Source: Synergistaceae bacterium UBA4088 (lineage in GTDB: Bacteria; Synergistota; Synergistia; Synergistales; Thermovirgaceae). From it: 31,398 bases of DNA. Shown here in pieces: positions 14,757 to 23,242 of this stretch. Below the pieces are notes generated by a model. That model saw nothing but the letters and a program-made list of their open reading frames with translations. It did not search any database and had not been told where the DNA came from. Both the position numbers and the translations under genes were made by a program. The number at the start of each line of letters is the position of its first letter. Positions within the stretch are counted from its first letter, which is position 1. The stretch is taken from the NCBI GenBank assembly GCA_002382605.1, contig DFYG01000057.1, positions 3,116-34,513 of the forward strand. Direction: 5' to 3'.

Positions 14757-16220
14757 TCAATAAAGGAAATTTGCAGGTATTTCCTTTGGGATCTGCATCT
14801 TCAGTTCGGTTTTCTTGCCCTCTCTATCCACGGTTGCGGATATTGTGTTCCCAAGATTGTTCTGGACTATCATCTTGAATTCTTCAATGGAGCCTTTCGG
14901 GTCGAGATCGGTACCGGCCGCGGAAATTAACCTGTCGCCGGGTTTCAGTCCCAGCGTTGAGGCAAGACTATCCTGGTATACGATCGAAAGGTATAACGGG
15001 TTTGTCACAAGGGCCTGAACTCCGAGCCGGAAAAGAGAAGGCCTTGGTTCAATTTCCAGGAAGTAGACAAGTTCCTTCGGGATGTTGTCCCTGAAGGAGG
15101 AAGACCCTTTGTAAATCTCAAGCAGGATCGTGTTCTGGGAAGACAGAAGTTCTTCCGCCATTGCCAGTGCGGCCTTGGATCTCTTCTGGAGGTCCTGCGA
15201 CTGCGGCCCCCAGTTGTTGGTTTGCTGACCGGTGACAATGGCCTTGATCATATGTTCGGTCGCAACATACTGGCTTGCTCCAACTTCCTGAAGGTTTTTG
15301 AGCAGTGTTGCCCTGGAAGGATCATCCGTTTTGATTTCCTTGAGGCGGCGCAGTCCCACTTCCAGTTTCGTCTGGTGATTGTAAAGATCCTGGGGCACGC
15401 CCTGGAGGAAACCGGTCCCTCCGGTGATCTCGTCTGCCCAGTGGTAGACGACCTGGTGATCAGCTCGAAGGATCAGAAAGTCAAGGATGGAGTTGTCGAT
15501 CTCATCCATGGGGCCGGATGCGGGTGTTGAAGGCTGAGTTGCGGTGGTGGTTTCGTTCGGGGTTTCCCATGCTTTTGATGGAAGTGACGGATCCAGAACC
15601 ATTATGAAGGAAGAGGGGACAAGGACTCGGCCGGTTTTTGTTTCAAGGACCAGCCCGATCACATTCCCTTTTGCGTCAAGCGCTGGTGCTCCGCTATTGC
15701 CGAATGAAGCCTCCCCGGAAAGAATATACCTCTCAACTCCGTCTGAGCCCTGATGAACTTCTGCAACCGCCAACTGCACGAAACCGTAAGCGGCATCCCT
15801 TACTGCCGCGCAATTTACCGTTGTTCCCGGAGTGATCTTCACCTGCGCGAGGTTCAGTTCAACCCTTCTCGAGGGACGGAGGTCAATAAGTGCGATCCCC
15901 TTTCTTTCGTCGAGGTCGATAAACCCCGGGGAGTCGATCTCTTCCCCGTTCTGGAATTTAAGAGTGACTTTCCGCGCGTCCTTCAAGAGGCCGAGGGCAG
16001 TTACGGCCATGTTCTCTCCTGAGGAAATAAAAGCCAGGCCGGAGACTTTGGATCCTTCCGCTGTCTCGGCTGTCAGTACCGCGATCGACTGCATCGCCTT
16101 TGATAACGCGGCAGTGTCAACCGCAGCGCTTGCTGGTCCAGGTGAAAAAAGGACCCCAACGAGAAAAATTGCAATTGGATAACAAAAGGACCCCCGCAAC
16201 GATCTTGCCAATATCTTCAC
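14757..16220 (-). CDS. Secreted HtrA-like trypsin-fold protein with C-terminal PDZ-like domain
   Basis: This 487-residue protein starts at GTG 16220, set by GGAGGT 6 nt upstream, and has a signal peptide ending near PGPASA-AVD. Then come a trypsin-like fold (about 35-205), a helical middle (about 230-390) and a PDZ-like domain (about 400-487) with LGLKPGDRLISAAG. The serine loop GEASFGNSGAP keeps the nucleophile (S176). However, the usual TNNHVV is VTALGLL, with Gly in the His position, and the usual TDLAVLK is KGIALIDL, with Gly in place of Asp. By eye two of three triad residues are missing, so it may be a scaffold or sensor rather than a protease. It is alone on its strand. Confidence 0.78.
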   Translation of the reverse strand: MKILARSLRGSFCYPIAIFLVGVLFSPGPASAAVDTAALSKAMQSIAVLTAETAEGSKVSGLAFISSGENMAVTALGLLKDARKVTLKFQNGEEIDSPGFIDLDERKGIALIDLRPSRRVELNLAQVKITPGTTVNCAAVRDAAYGFVQLAVAEVHQGSDGVERYILSGEASFGNSGAPALDAKGNVIGLVLETKTGRVLVPSSFIMVLDPSLPSKAWETPNETTTATQPSTPASGPMDEIDNSILDFLILRADHQVVYHWADEITGGTGFLQGVPQDLYNHQTKLEVGLRRLKEIKTDDPSRATLLKNLQEVGASQYVATEHMIKAIVTGQQTNNWGPQSQDLQKRSKAALAMAEELLSSQNTILLEIYKGSSSFRDNIPKELVYFLEIEPRPSLFRLGVQALVTNPLYLSIVYQDSLASTLGLKPGDRLISAAGTDLDPKGSIEEFKMIVQNNLGNTISATVDREGKKTELKMQIPKEIPANFLY

Positions 16221-16401
16221 CGTATTACCTCCGTTCATTTTGTGAATACGAAAGAGTCGCAGACGATGGTCATTGCGCTCTCTCGAATTGCTCTCGATAT
16301 ATTCTGTTTTTGGTATTTTACATCCACATTGGGTTGCACGGGAAAATTTTCGAACGAAGATCGCGAAAACAGAGGATTATCCCTGTGCACAAGTAAAATA
16401 A

Positions 16402-16431
16402 TTGACAAAATCCTGAACAGGAGGTTATTAT
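16402..16431 (+). promoter_or_regulatory. Sigma-70-type promoter for the rpiR/TRAP/CoA-transferase operon
   Basis: TTGACA (16402-16407) is followed after 18 nt by TATTAT (16426-16431), or after 17 nt by TTATTA. The predicted transcription start is near 16438. The spacer carries the palindrome TCCTG-AA-CAGGA (16411-16422), so repressor binding there would block polymerase. Confidence 0.65.
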
Positions 16432-16479
16432 TATTTTTATGCAGGAAAAGATTCATGTTATGATATTGCATGCAGGAAA
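16411..16479. repeat. CAGGA repeat array, candidate operator
   Basis: The 10-mer ATGCAGGAAA occurs at 16439-16448 and 16470-16479, a 31-bp period or close to three helical turns. The same CAGGA core occurs at 16418-16422 as half of the palindrome TCCTG-AA-CAGGA (16411-16422). Together they span the -10 region to 39 bp before the RpiR start codon, a natural place for autoregulation. Confidence 0.5.
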
Positions 16480-16517
16480 TTATTTCTTTTTTGTTCAGCA
16501 CAAATGGGAGGTAACTT

Positions 16518-17414
16518 ATGCTTGGAGAACGGATCGCCGAGAAAATGCCTGCGCTTTCTCCCGGACAACAGAGTATTGCGAAATATATTCTTGGCAACCC
16601 GAGGGACGCCGCCTTTCTGACCGCTTTCCAGCTTGGAGAGATCGTAGGGGTGAGTGAATCCACCGTCATCCGCTTCGCGGCTGTTCTGGGCTATTCCGGA
16701 TACCCCGAAATGCGTTCAGCGGTCAGGGAGATCCTGATGGAAAGGCTTTCGACGCTGGAAAGGCTGCGGGAATATGATGAATCCGACGGGGCGCACTACT
16801 TCTTCAGGGCTATTGACAAGGACATCAAAACTCTAAGTGCCGCGCAGGCCTCGTTGAATACCAGAGCACTCGAAGAACTTGGCAGCATGATCGCCGTGGC
16901 TGACCAGGTTCTGGTAGCGGGACAAAGGAGTTCAAGAGCTCTGGCCTATTACCTCTGGTACTACCTCTCATGGCTCTTCCCGAACATACATCTTCTTGAT
17001 CCGGATTCTGCAATAGAAAAAGTGATCAACGCATCACCCAAAAGTCTGGTTATCGGCATCAGTTTCCCCCGCTACACGTCCTGGACCGTAGAAGTTATGC
17101 GGCATTCCCATATGTGCGGGATACCGACCGCGTCGATCACAAATGATTATTCAAGCCCCCTCGCAACGTGGTCGAACATAGTTATTCCGGTTCCCTGGAA
17201 CCCCATCTCGTTCATTGATTCCTTCACGGCACCGATCAGCATCATGAACTGCGTGATCCTTGGAGCCGCGAGAGTTCTTGGGAGTGCCGTTCAGCAGAGA
17301 CTGGAGATCCTGGAACGTACATGGGGCGAGAACGATGTTTATGTGAATCGCCTCCCAAAACTTGAAACAGCCGGAATGAAAGATCCGGGAAAATCCCAGG
17401 GTCATTTTAAATAG
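16518..17414 (+). CDS. MurR/RpiR-family transcriptional regulator
   Basis: This 298-residue regulator has an N-terminal HTH_6 domain (about 1-75) with LSPGQQSIAKYIL and the recognition region LGEIVGVSESTVIRFAAVLGYSGYPEM, then a SIS domain (about 105-250). Family members usually sense phosphosugars, but many in amino-acid-fermenting anaerobes sit by transporters and aminotransferases. The GGGAGGT ribosome site is 5 nt upstream. It is the first gene of a seven-gene operon and lies just downstream of the CAGGA repeat array, suggesting it controls its own operon in response to the imported substrate. Confidence 0.9.
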   Translation: MLGERIAEKMPALSPGQQSIAKYILGNPRDAAFLTAFQLGEIVGVSESTVIRFAAVLGYSGYPEMRSAVREILMERLSTLERLREYDESDGAHYFFRAIDKDIKTLSAAQASLNTRALEELGSMIAVADQVLVAGQRSSRALAYYLWYYLSWLFPNIHLLDPDSAIEKVINASPKSLVIGISFPRYTSWTVEVMRHSHMCGIPTASITNDYSSPLATWSNIVIPVPWNPISFIDSFTAPISIMNCVILGAARVLGSAVQQRLEILERTWGENDVYVNRLPKLETAGMKDPGKSQGHFK

Positions 17415-17427
17415 GGGGATGAGGGCA

Positions 17428-18780
17428 GTGCGTTCAGATGATTTTGTTTTCCCGAGAAACTTCAAGGAAGAAAAACCTCTTGCCGTTCGTGCGGAAGGTG
17501 CATATATCTTCGATGAACAGGGCAAGCGGTATATTGACGGATGCAGCGGTGCCCTGATCTCAAGCATCGGGCATGGTGTAAGCGAAGTAACGGATGCAAT
17601 ATCCGCCCAGTTGAAGACCCTTTCTTTCGCGCATCCTTCACGTTGGAGAAACATGGCCGTGGAGGAAGCGGCGGAAGAGATCGCGGAGATAACTCCCGGC
17701 GATCTGAACCATGTATGGTTCGTCAGCGGGGGCAGCGAGGCCATTGAATCTGCGGTGAAAATGGCCCGGCAGTTTTTTCTCGAGCGTGACGGTTCCGCGT
17801 CGCCCCGACATCTGGTTATCGCTCGATGGAACTCATATCATGGAAGCACCCTGGGCACAATGGCCATTGGCGGGAGTATGCCAAGGAGACGGTTTTTCAG
17901 CCCCATGTTCAAGGAGCACCCCAAGATCGAGACACACTACTGCTACCGCTGTCCATATGGTCTGGAATACCCCGGATGCGGAGTCCGGTGCGCGCATGAT
18001 CTGGAGCGGGAGATCAAGCGAATAGGCGCACAGTATGTTGCTGCTTTCATGGCGGAGCCGGTTGTCGGATCAACCGTGGGTGCCCTCAATCCCCCTGATG
18101 AATATTGGCCCATCATCCGGGAGATCTGTGACAGGTACGATGTGCTGCTGATAGCCGACGAGGTCATGACGGGATTCGGTCGAACGGGGAAGGCCTTTGC
18201 CGTGGATCACTGGAACGTCGTTCCCGATATTATCGCAGCGGCAAAAGCAATGGCAGCCGGGTATATTCCAACAGGAGGGATTTTCGTCAGCGAAAGGATA
18301 GTTGATACCTTTAGAAAAGGAAGCGGTGCCTTTATGCACGGGCATACCTACAATGGAAATCCGATATCAGGAGCAGCCACCGCCGCCACAGTCCGGTACA
18401 TGAAAAAACATCGCCTCTTCGATAATGCTGCCCTTATGGGTGATTTGCTTGCCAGCGGGATGGAAGAACTGCCCGCATCTGTTCCCATTGTGGGGCAGGT
18501 CCGTGGTCTGGGGCTTATGAGAGGCGTCGAACTCGTGGCTGACAGACAGAGCCGAACCCCCTTCCCGAAGAGCGCGAAGGCCGCCGCGGCAGTTACTTCC
18601 GAGTGCATGAAGCGGGGCTTGATCGTCTACCCGGGCGGCGGCATGGTAGATGGCGTCGATGGTGACAATTTCATGGTCGCGCCACCCTTGAACATTACAG
18701 AGGAACAGGTAAAAGAAATAATGTCTATTCTCCAGGAGAGTCTTATGGCGGCAAGTGCCGCACTGGCGAAACCGCTCTAG
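17428..18780 (+). CDS. Class III PLP-dependent aminotransferase
   Basis: This fold-type I class III aminotransferase (450 residues from GTG 17428) acts on amino groups not next to a carboxylate (omega- or beta-amino acids, diamines) with 2-oxoacid acceptors. Marks are SGGSEAIESAVKMAR, YHGSTLGTMAIGG, IADEVMTGFGRTG and the PLP lysine K273 in AAAKAMAAGYIPTGG. A cysteine block, CYRC...CGVRC near 172-188, is shared by a subgroup of these enzymes and may bind metal. The ATG at 17419 touches the AGGGGG ribosome site, so the GTG 9 nt away is preferred. It follows the regulator by 13 nt and precedes a substrate-binding protein, so its substrate is probably what the TRAP system imports. Confidence 0.9.
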   Translation: MRSDDFVFPRNFKEEKPLAVRAEGAYIFDEQGKRYIDGCSGALISSIGHGVSEVTDAISAQLKTLSFAHPSRWRNMAVEEAAEEIAEITPGDLNHVWFVSGGSEAIESAVKMARQFFLERDGSASPRHLVIARWNSYHGSTLGTMAIGGSMPRRRFFSPMFKEHPKIETHYCYRCPYGLEYPGCGVRCAHDLEREIKRIGAQYVAAFMAEPVVGSTVGALNPPDEYWPIIREICDRYDVLLIADEVMTGFGRTGKAFAVDHWNVVPDIIAAAKAMAAGYIPTGGIFVSERIVDTFRKGSGAFMHGHTYNGNPISGAATAATVRYMKKHRLFDNAALMGDLLASGMEELPASVPIVGQVRGLGLMRGVELVADRQSRTPFPKSAKAAAAVTSECMKRGLIVYPGGGMVDGVDGDNFMVAPPLNITEEQVKEIMSILQESLMAASAALAKPL

Positions 18781-18798
18781 CTGGATCGCGGGGAGGTG

Positions 18799-18882
18799 AT
18801 GCAACAAAGTCGTGAACAGGAAGTATGGTTTAAAGGCAAACCTGGTCGAGCAGCACAGAAAGCAAAGGAGGGGACATATTAA
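18799..18882 (+). CDS. Possible 27-residue leader peptide
   Basis: An ATG directly after GGGGAGGTG opens a 27-codon frame (basic, Lys/Gln-rich) whose TAA overlaps the next ATG as TAATG. The overlap suggests translational coupling to the TAXI gene. The zero spacing between ribosome site and ATG argues against efficient initiation, so this may be chance. Confidence 0.2.
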   Translation: MQQSREQEVWFKGKPGRAAQKAKEGTY

Positions 18883-19832
18883 TGAGGAGATTTTTGCTTC
18901 CAATGGCGGTAATTGCAATTGCGTGTTTTGCTTCCGCGGCTTTCGCGGCGACATTCATCACAATCGGGACCGGTGGAGTCGGGGGTACCTACTATCCGCT
19001 CGGCGGATCCATGGCAGAAGTGCTGAACAAGGCAGGCATTGATGTCAAGGCAAGCTCGAGGTCGACCGCTGCTTCCAAGGAGAACTGTCGACTTGTTGCC
19101 AGTGACAAGGCTCAGATGGGGATGACCATGGGTTCGACCCTCTATCAGGCCTACACCGGAACAGAAGCCTTTGTGGAGGACGGAAAACTCCCCCTGAAGA
19201 TACTCTTCAACATGTACCCCGCTCCGCAACACCTTCTGACTGTAAAAGGAACGAAGATAACGACATTCGCGGATCTCAAGGGTAAACGGGTCTCTATCGG
19301 AGCTCCTGGAAGCGGCAACCAGGTCCTTACCAGGATGATCCTTGACGCTGCCGGTATCGATCCGGAAAAAGATTTCAATATGGCCCAGTTGACCCAGCCT
19401 GAGGCTGCGATGGCACTGAAAGACGGAAACGTGGACGCGGTGTTCTGGAACTTCGCGGCTCCCGGAGCGGCCGTAATGGAAGTCGAGGCTGTAAGGGACG
19501 TGGTGTTTATTCCGCTGCCCGAAGATCTTGTTCAAAAAATCGTGGAGAAGAACCCCTTCCTGATGTCATACAAACTTAAGGCCGGTGTCTACAAGTCGAT
19601 CAAGGAAGATGTTCTCACGATCGCGGACGGGAACTATATGGTGGTCAAGGATACAATGCCGGAAGATCTTGCCTATAATCTCGCGAAAATCCTTATAGAA
19701 CAAAGGGACACCTTCATGGATATTACCCCGCAGGCAGCGCATTTCGCTCCCGAGGAGTCCAGCAAAGGCATTATTCCTTTCCATCCGGGCGCTGTGAAGT
19801 TTTTCAAAGAACAGGGTGTTGACGTGAAATAA
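18882..19832 (+). CDS. TAXI-family TRAP transporter substrate-binding protein
   Basis: This 316-residue periplasmic binding protein of a TRAP transporter has a signal peptide MRRFLLPMAVIAIACFASAAFA with cleavage likely before ATF. The TAXI hallmark ITIGTGGVGGTYYPLGGSMAEVLN follows at once, and then the GKRVSIGAPGSGNQVLTRMIL and LTQPEAAMALKDGNVDAVFW segments. TAXI proteins deliver small carboxylates or amino acids, often glutamate-like, to a fused membrane component driven by sodium or protons. The AAAGGAGGGG site is strong. The permease gene follows past a stable hairpin, so this binding protein is probably made in excess. Confidence 0.93.
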   Translation: MRRFLLPMAVIAIACFASAAFAATFITIGTGGVGGTYYPLGGSMAEVLNKAGIDVKASSRSTAASKENCRLVASDKAQMGMTMGSTLYQAYTGTEAFVEDGKLPLKILFNMYPAPQHLLTVKGTKITTFADLKGKRVSIGAPGSGNQVLTRMILDAAGIDPEKDFNMAQLTQPEAAMALKDGNVDAVFWNFAAPGAAVMEVEAVRDVVFIPLPEDLVQKIVEKNPFLMSYKLKAGVYKSIKEDVLTIADGNYMVVKDTMPEDLAYNLAKILIEQRDTFMDITPQAAHFAPEESSKGIIPFHPGAVKFFKEQGVDVK

Positions 19833-19847
19833 CCTTTGTGACTGTCG

Positions 19848-19868
19848 GGCGGGCCTTCATGGCCCGCC
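19848..19868 (+). terminator. Intercistronic hairpin between binding protein and permease
   Basis: GGCGGGCC and GGCCCGCC form a perfect 8-bp GC stem around a 5-nt loop, followed by only three T residues. Placed 15 nt after the binding-protein stop codon, it probably stabilises the upstream mRNA or partly terminates transcription, as is common after solute-binding-protein genes. Confidence 0.65.
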
Positions 19869-19909
19869 TTTCCGGTAATGGCCGCAACATGATCACCGGA
19901 GGTGTGAAT

Positions 19910-21871
19910 ATGAATGAAATGATCAACAAGAGCGCCAAGGAAGAGAGAACTGACGAAAAGTTATTCCTCGAAAAACTCGAGGGCGGAAAACGAGAACTTT
20001 CGGGTTGGCAATACTGGGTCATAGCGGCCCTGGCGATAACGGCTTCATTTTTTCACCTCTATACGGCTGCTTTTGGACTTTTTTTCGCCATGAAGCAGCG
20101 AGCCATCCATTGGATGCTCATGGGGACCATAATCTTTCTGCTTTACCCTGCTTCACGGAAGCGCCCCAGGGACAGTATCGATCTCTGGGACTGGGCCTTC
20201 GCCGGTCTTCTGATCTTCGGTTGTCTTAATATCCTTCTCAACTGGGATGCCATCACTATGCGGGAAGGGGCTGCCATTTCGTCGGATGTCGTGATCGGAA
20301 TAATGATGACGATCCTTGTTATTGAAGCAACACGAAGGACAGTTGGCTGGCCTCTTCCGATCGTCGCGATCGTTGCTATCCTGTACGCTATCTTCGGGCC
20401 TTGGCTTCCTGGAATGCTCCAGCACCCGTCATTTCCTGTTTCTGAACTGGCTCCGTATATGTACCTGAGGACGGATGGCATCTTCGGTGTTCCACTTGGA
20501 GTGTCGGCTACATTCATCTTCCTGTTCGTCCTCTTCGGTGCCGTACTGAACATTTCCGGGGCGGGCAAATTTTTTATCGACCTTGCCTTTGCCCTCACCG
20601 GGCGCAGCAGGGGGGGCCCCGCAAAGGCCGCGGTAGTAGCAAGCGCCCTCATGGGGAGCGTATCCGGGAGTTCGGTCGCAAACACTGTCACCACCGGATC
20701 TTTCACGATCCCTCTCATGAAAAGCGCAGGTTATCCGGCTCATTTTGCTGGAGCCGTCGAGGCTGCCGCTTCCACAGGGGGACAGATAATGCCTCCTGTA
20801 ATGGGAGCCGCGGCATTTGTAATGGCCCAATTTCTTGGTGTTTCCTACTGGAGCATAGTTGTTGCCGCTGCAATTCCCGCATGTCTCTATTTCTTCTCGA
20901 TATTCGCCATGGTGCATTTCAGGGCCGGGAAGGAAGGCATTCTGGGAATTCCAAAAGAAGAGTTGCCTGTAGCACGGGAGATCCTGAAGAAAGGCTGGCA
21001 CCTTCTGCTTCCGGTCATCACCCTCATAGTTTTTCTGGCGCTGGGATATTCAGCCATGAAGGCGGTTTTCTGGTCCATTATTCTGCTCATATTGACCAGC
21101 TGGATAGGGCCCAGGGAAAACCACATGACGCCGAAAAAGATCACCCAATCCTTTATCGAGGGTGGAACCGCGGCAGTTGAGGTGGCCGCTGCATGCGCCT
21201 GCTCGGGAATTATTATCGGCGTTGTCGGGATTACAGGTTTGGGGCTTGCCTTCACCTCCTTTATTATCGACCTCTCCCATGGAATACTTTTTCTTGCCCT
21301 TCTGCTGACAATGGTGGCATCTATTATTCTTGGAATGGGGCTTCCGACGACGGCCAAGTACATCATCCTTTCGACCCTGGCTGCCCCGGCAATTCACAAA
21401 ATGGGAGTCCCCATGATCGCCGCGCATCTTTTTATTCTCTATTTCGGTGTAATAGCCGATATCACGCCGCCTGTGGCCCTTGCGGCTTATGCCGGGGCAG
21501 GTATCGCTAAGGCCAACGCCATGCGGACCGGTTTTGCCGCTTTGGGTCTTGCTTTGGCCGGGTTCATTGTTCCCTTCATGTTTGTCTATAATCAGGCACT
21601 TCTTTTTCAGGGTCCGATATGGGAAGTTGCTCTATCAAGCGGTACCGCGATCCTGGGTGTAATAGCCCTTGCGGCGGGTGTTCAGGGCTTTTACATGAAA
21701 AACCTTAATGTTATTGAGAGGATCGTTCTCTTTGCCGTAGCCTTTGCTCTTATCAATCCCGGGATAGTAACCGATGCCATCGGACTGGCCGTTCTCGGAA
21801 GCATGATGTTTTTCCAGACCAGGAAGTCCGGGGTCGATAAAAAAACGGAGATGCCAAAGGAGGAGTCCTGA
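19910..21871 (+). CDS. TRAP transporter fused permease (4TM/12TM type)
   Basis: This 653-residue inner-membrane component combines the small and large TRAP permease subunits. A soluble N-terminus of about 35 residues precedes many hydrophobic segments. Family motifs include FGAVLNISGAGKFFIDLAFALTGRSRGGPAKAAVVASALMGSVSGSSVANTVTTGSFTIPLMK and GLPTTAKYIILSTLAAPA with FGVIADITPPVALAAYAGAGIAK. The ATG at 19910 was chosen because GGAGGTG lies just upstream; an in-frame start at 19838 would run through the hairpin. It pairs with the TAXI protein upstream. Confidence 0.94.
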   Translation: MNEMINKSAKEERTDEKLFLEKLEGGKRELSGWQYWVIAALAITASFFHLYTAAFGLFFAMKQRAIHWMLMGTIIFLLYPASRKRPRDSIDLWDWAFAGLLIFGCLNILLNWDAITMREGAAISSDVVIGIMMTILVIEATRRTVGWPLPIVAIVAILYAIFGPWLPGMLQHPSFPVSELAPYMYLRTDGIFGVPLGVSATFIFLFVLFGAVLNISGAGKFFIDLAFALTGRSRGGPAKAAVVASALMGSVSGSSVANTVTTGSFTIPLMKSAGYPAHFAGAVEAAASTGGQIMPPVMGAAAFVMAQFLGVSYWSIVVAAAIPACLYFFSIFAMVHFRAGKEGILGIPKEELPVAREILKKGWHLLLPVITLIVFLALGYSAMKAVFWSIILLILTSWIGPRENHMTPKKITQSFIEGGTAAVEVAAACACSGIIIGVVGITGLGLAFTSFIIDLSHGILFLALLLTMVASIILGMGLPTTAKYIILSTLAAPAIHKMGVPMIAAHLFILYFGVIADITPPVALAAYAGAGIAKANAMRTGFAALGLALAGFIVPFMFVYNQALLFQGPIWEVALSSGTAILGVIALAAGVQGFYMKNLNVIERIVLFAVAFALINPGIVTDAIGLAVLGSMMFFQTRKSGVDKKTEMPKEES

Positions 21872-21875
21872 TCGA

Positions 21876-22565
21876 ATGCCCACTCATATCATCAAGCCAG
21901 TCATGTCCGCGGAAGAAGCCGTAAGTTACGTCAAAACCGGAAGTTCCGTCATGGTTGGGGGGTTCAACTATGGAGGAATTCCCTATACCCTGATCGACGC
22001 GCTGGCGGAATCGAAGACGGGCGATCTCCATCTCATATCAAATGATACCGCCTACGAGGGAGTCGGCCACGGGAAACTTGTCCAGAACGGTCAGGTTCGC
22101 AAGGTTACCGCATCACATGTAGGTCTTAACAAGGTCACGCAAAGCCTTTTCAACGAAGGCAAACTCGAACTGGAACTTGTCCCGCAGGGAACTTTCGTCG
22201 AAAGGATCCGCGCCGGGGGGTTCGGATTGGGAGGGATCCTGACCCCGACTGGGGTGGGAACGGTCCACGAGGAGGGCAAACAGGTACTCGAAGTTCAGGG
22301 AAAACGCTACATACTGGAACTGCCGCTGAAAGCCGATGTCGCCTTGATCAGGGGTTATCGAGCGGACCGCTACGGAAACCTCGTATACTTCGGTACTAAC
22401 CGGAACTTCAACCCGGCCATGGCAACGGCGGCCTCTCTTGTAATAGCCGAAGTGGACGCCATTCTCGAATTGGGAGATATTGATCCCAATGATGTTGTTA
22501 CACCCGGCATACTGGTAGATATTCTCGTCCTGAAGGGGGATTCTCATTATGCTTCCCGTACTTGA
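21876..22565 (+). CDS. CoA-transferase subunit A (acetate/3-oxoacid type)
   Basis: This 229-residue alpha subunit of a family I CoA-transferase moves CoA from an acyl-CoA to an organic acid. It shows the N-terminal VMVGGFNYGGIP loop, GGILTPTGVGT and the LELPLKADVALIRGYRADRYGN segment typical of AtoD/ScoA/CtfA. It starts 4 nt after the permease stop and overlaps subunit B by 17 nt, so the two are made together. With the aminotransferase upstream and a thiolase downstream, a 3-oxoacid is a natural substrate, but acetate or butyrate cannot be excluded. Confidence 0.92.
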   Translation: MPTHIIKPVMSAEEAVSYVKTGSSVMVGGFNYGGIPYTLIDALAESKTGDLHLISNDTAYEGVGHGKLVQNGQVRKVTASHVGLNKVTQSLFNEGKLELELVPQGTFVERIRAGGFGLGGILTPTGVGTVHEEGKQVLEVQGKRYILELPLKADVALIRGYRADRYGNLVYFGTNRNFNPAMATAASLVIAEVDAILELGDIDPNDVVTPGILVDILVLKGDSHYASRT

Positions 22566-23232
22566 TGACGAACTCGTTCGACACAGGATAGCCAGGCGCA
22601 TAGCGCTGGAGTTCGAGGATGGTGCGGTCGTCAACCTTGGGATAGGGATCCCTACCCTTGTCTCCGATTATATTCCTGAAGGCATACAGGTGATCTTCCA
22701 GACTGAAAACGGGCTTGTCGGAGCAGGCCCCAAACCGGAAAAAGACGATCTCCGTTTTATCGGCGCCGGAGGCAGGTGCCTGAGCACTATACCAGGTGCC
22801 TCTCTTATCGCAAGCGACTTCAGTTTCGGTCTGATCAGGGGAGGCCATCTTGATTCAACGGTTCTTGGAGCCCTCGAGGTTGACCAGGAGGGAAATCTCG
22901 CCAACTGGTGGGTTCCCGGAAAACTGGTGCCAGGGATGGGCGGCGCCATGGACCTGGTCAGCGGGGCCAAATGTGTGATCATAGCCACAACGCACTGCAC
23001 AAAAAAGGGCGGTGCAAAGCTGATGAAAAAGTGCACCCTTCCTCTCACCGGAGCAAAAGTGGTCAGCATGGTCGTAACGGAATACGCTGTATTCCGGTTT
23101 ACTGGAGGGAGGATGATCCTTTCTGAACTGGCCCCGGGTATAGATCTTGAAGATATTCGTCGAGCCACAGAAGCCGAGTTCGAGGTAAGCCCCGATCTCT
23201 CAGAGATGCTGGGGTGTGAAAAAGAACAGTAG
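22549..23232 (+). CDS. CoA-transferase subunit B (acetate/3-oxoacid type)
   Basis: This 227-residue beta subunit carries the catalytic glutamate that forms the acyl-CoA thioester intermediate: E53 in FQTENGLVGAG. NLGIGIPTLV precedes it, and GGHLDSTVLGALEVD and the GAMDLVSGAK segment follow, as in AtoA/ScoB/CtfB. AAGGGGGA lies 8 nt before ATG, inside the end of subunit A. Length is normal. Confidence 0.93.
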   Translation: MLPVLDDELVRHRIARRIALEFEDGAVVNLGIGIPTLVSDYIPEGIQVIFQTENGLVGAGPKPEKDDLRFIGAGGRCLSTIPGASLIASDFSFGLIRGGHLDSTVLGALEVDQEGNLANWWVPGKLVPGMGGAMDLVSGAKCVIIATTHCTKKGGAKLMKKCTLPLTGAKVVSMVVTEYAVFRFTGGRMILSELAPGIDLEDIRRATEAEFEVSPDLSEMLGCEKEQ

Positions 23233-23242
23233 GAAGGAGCTG

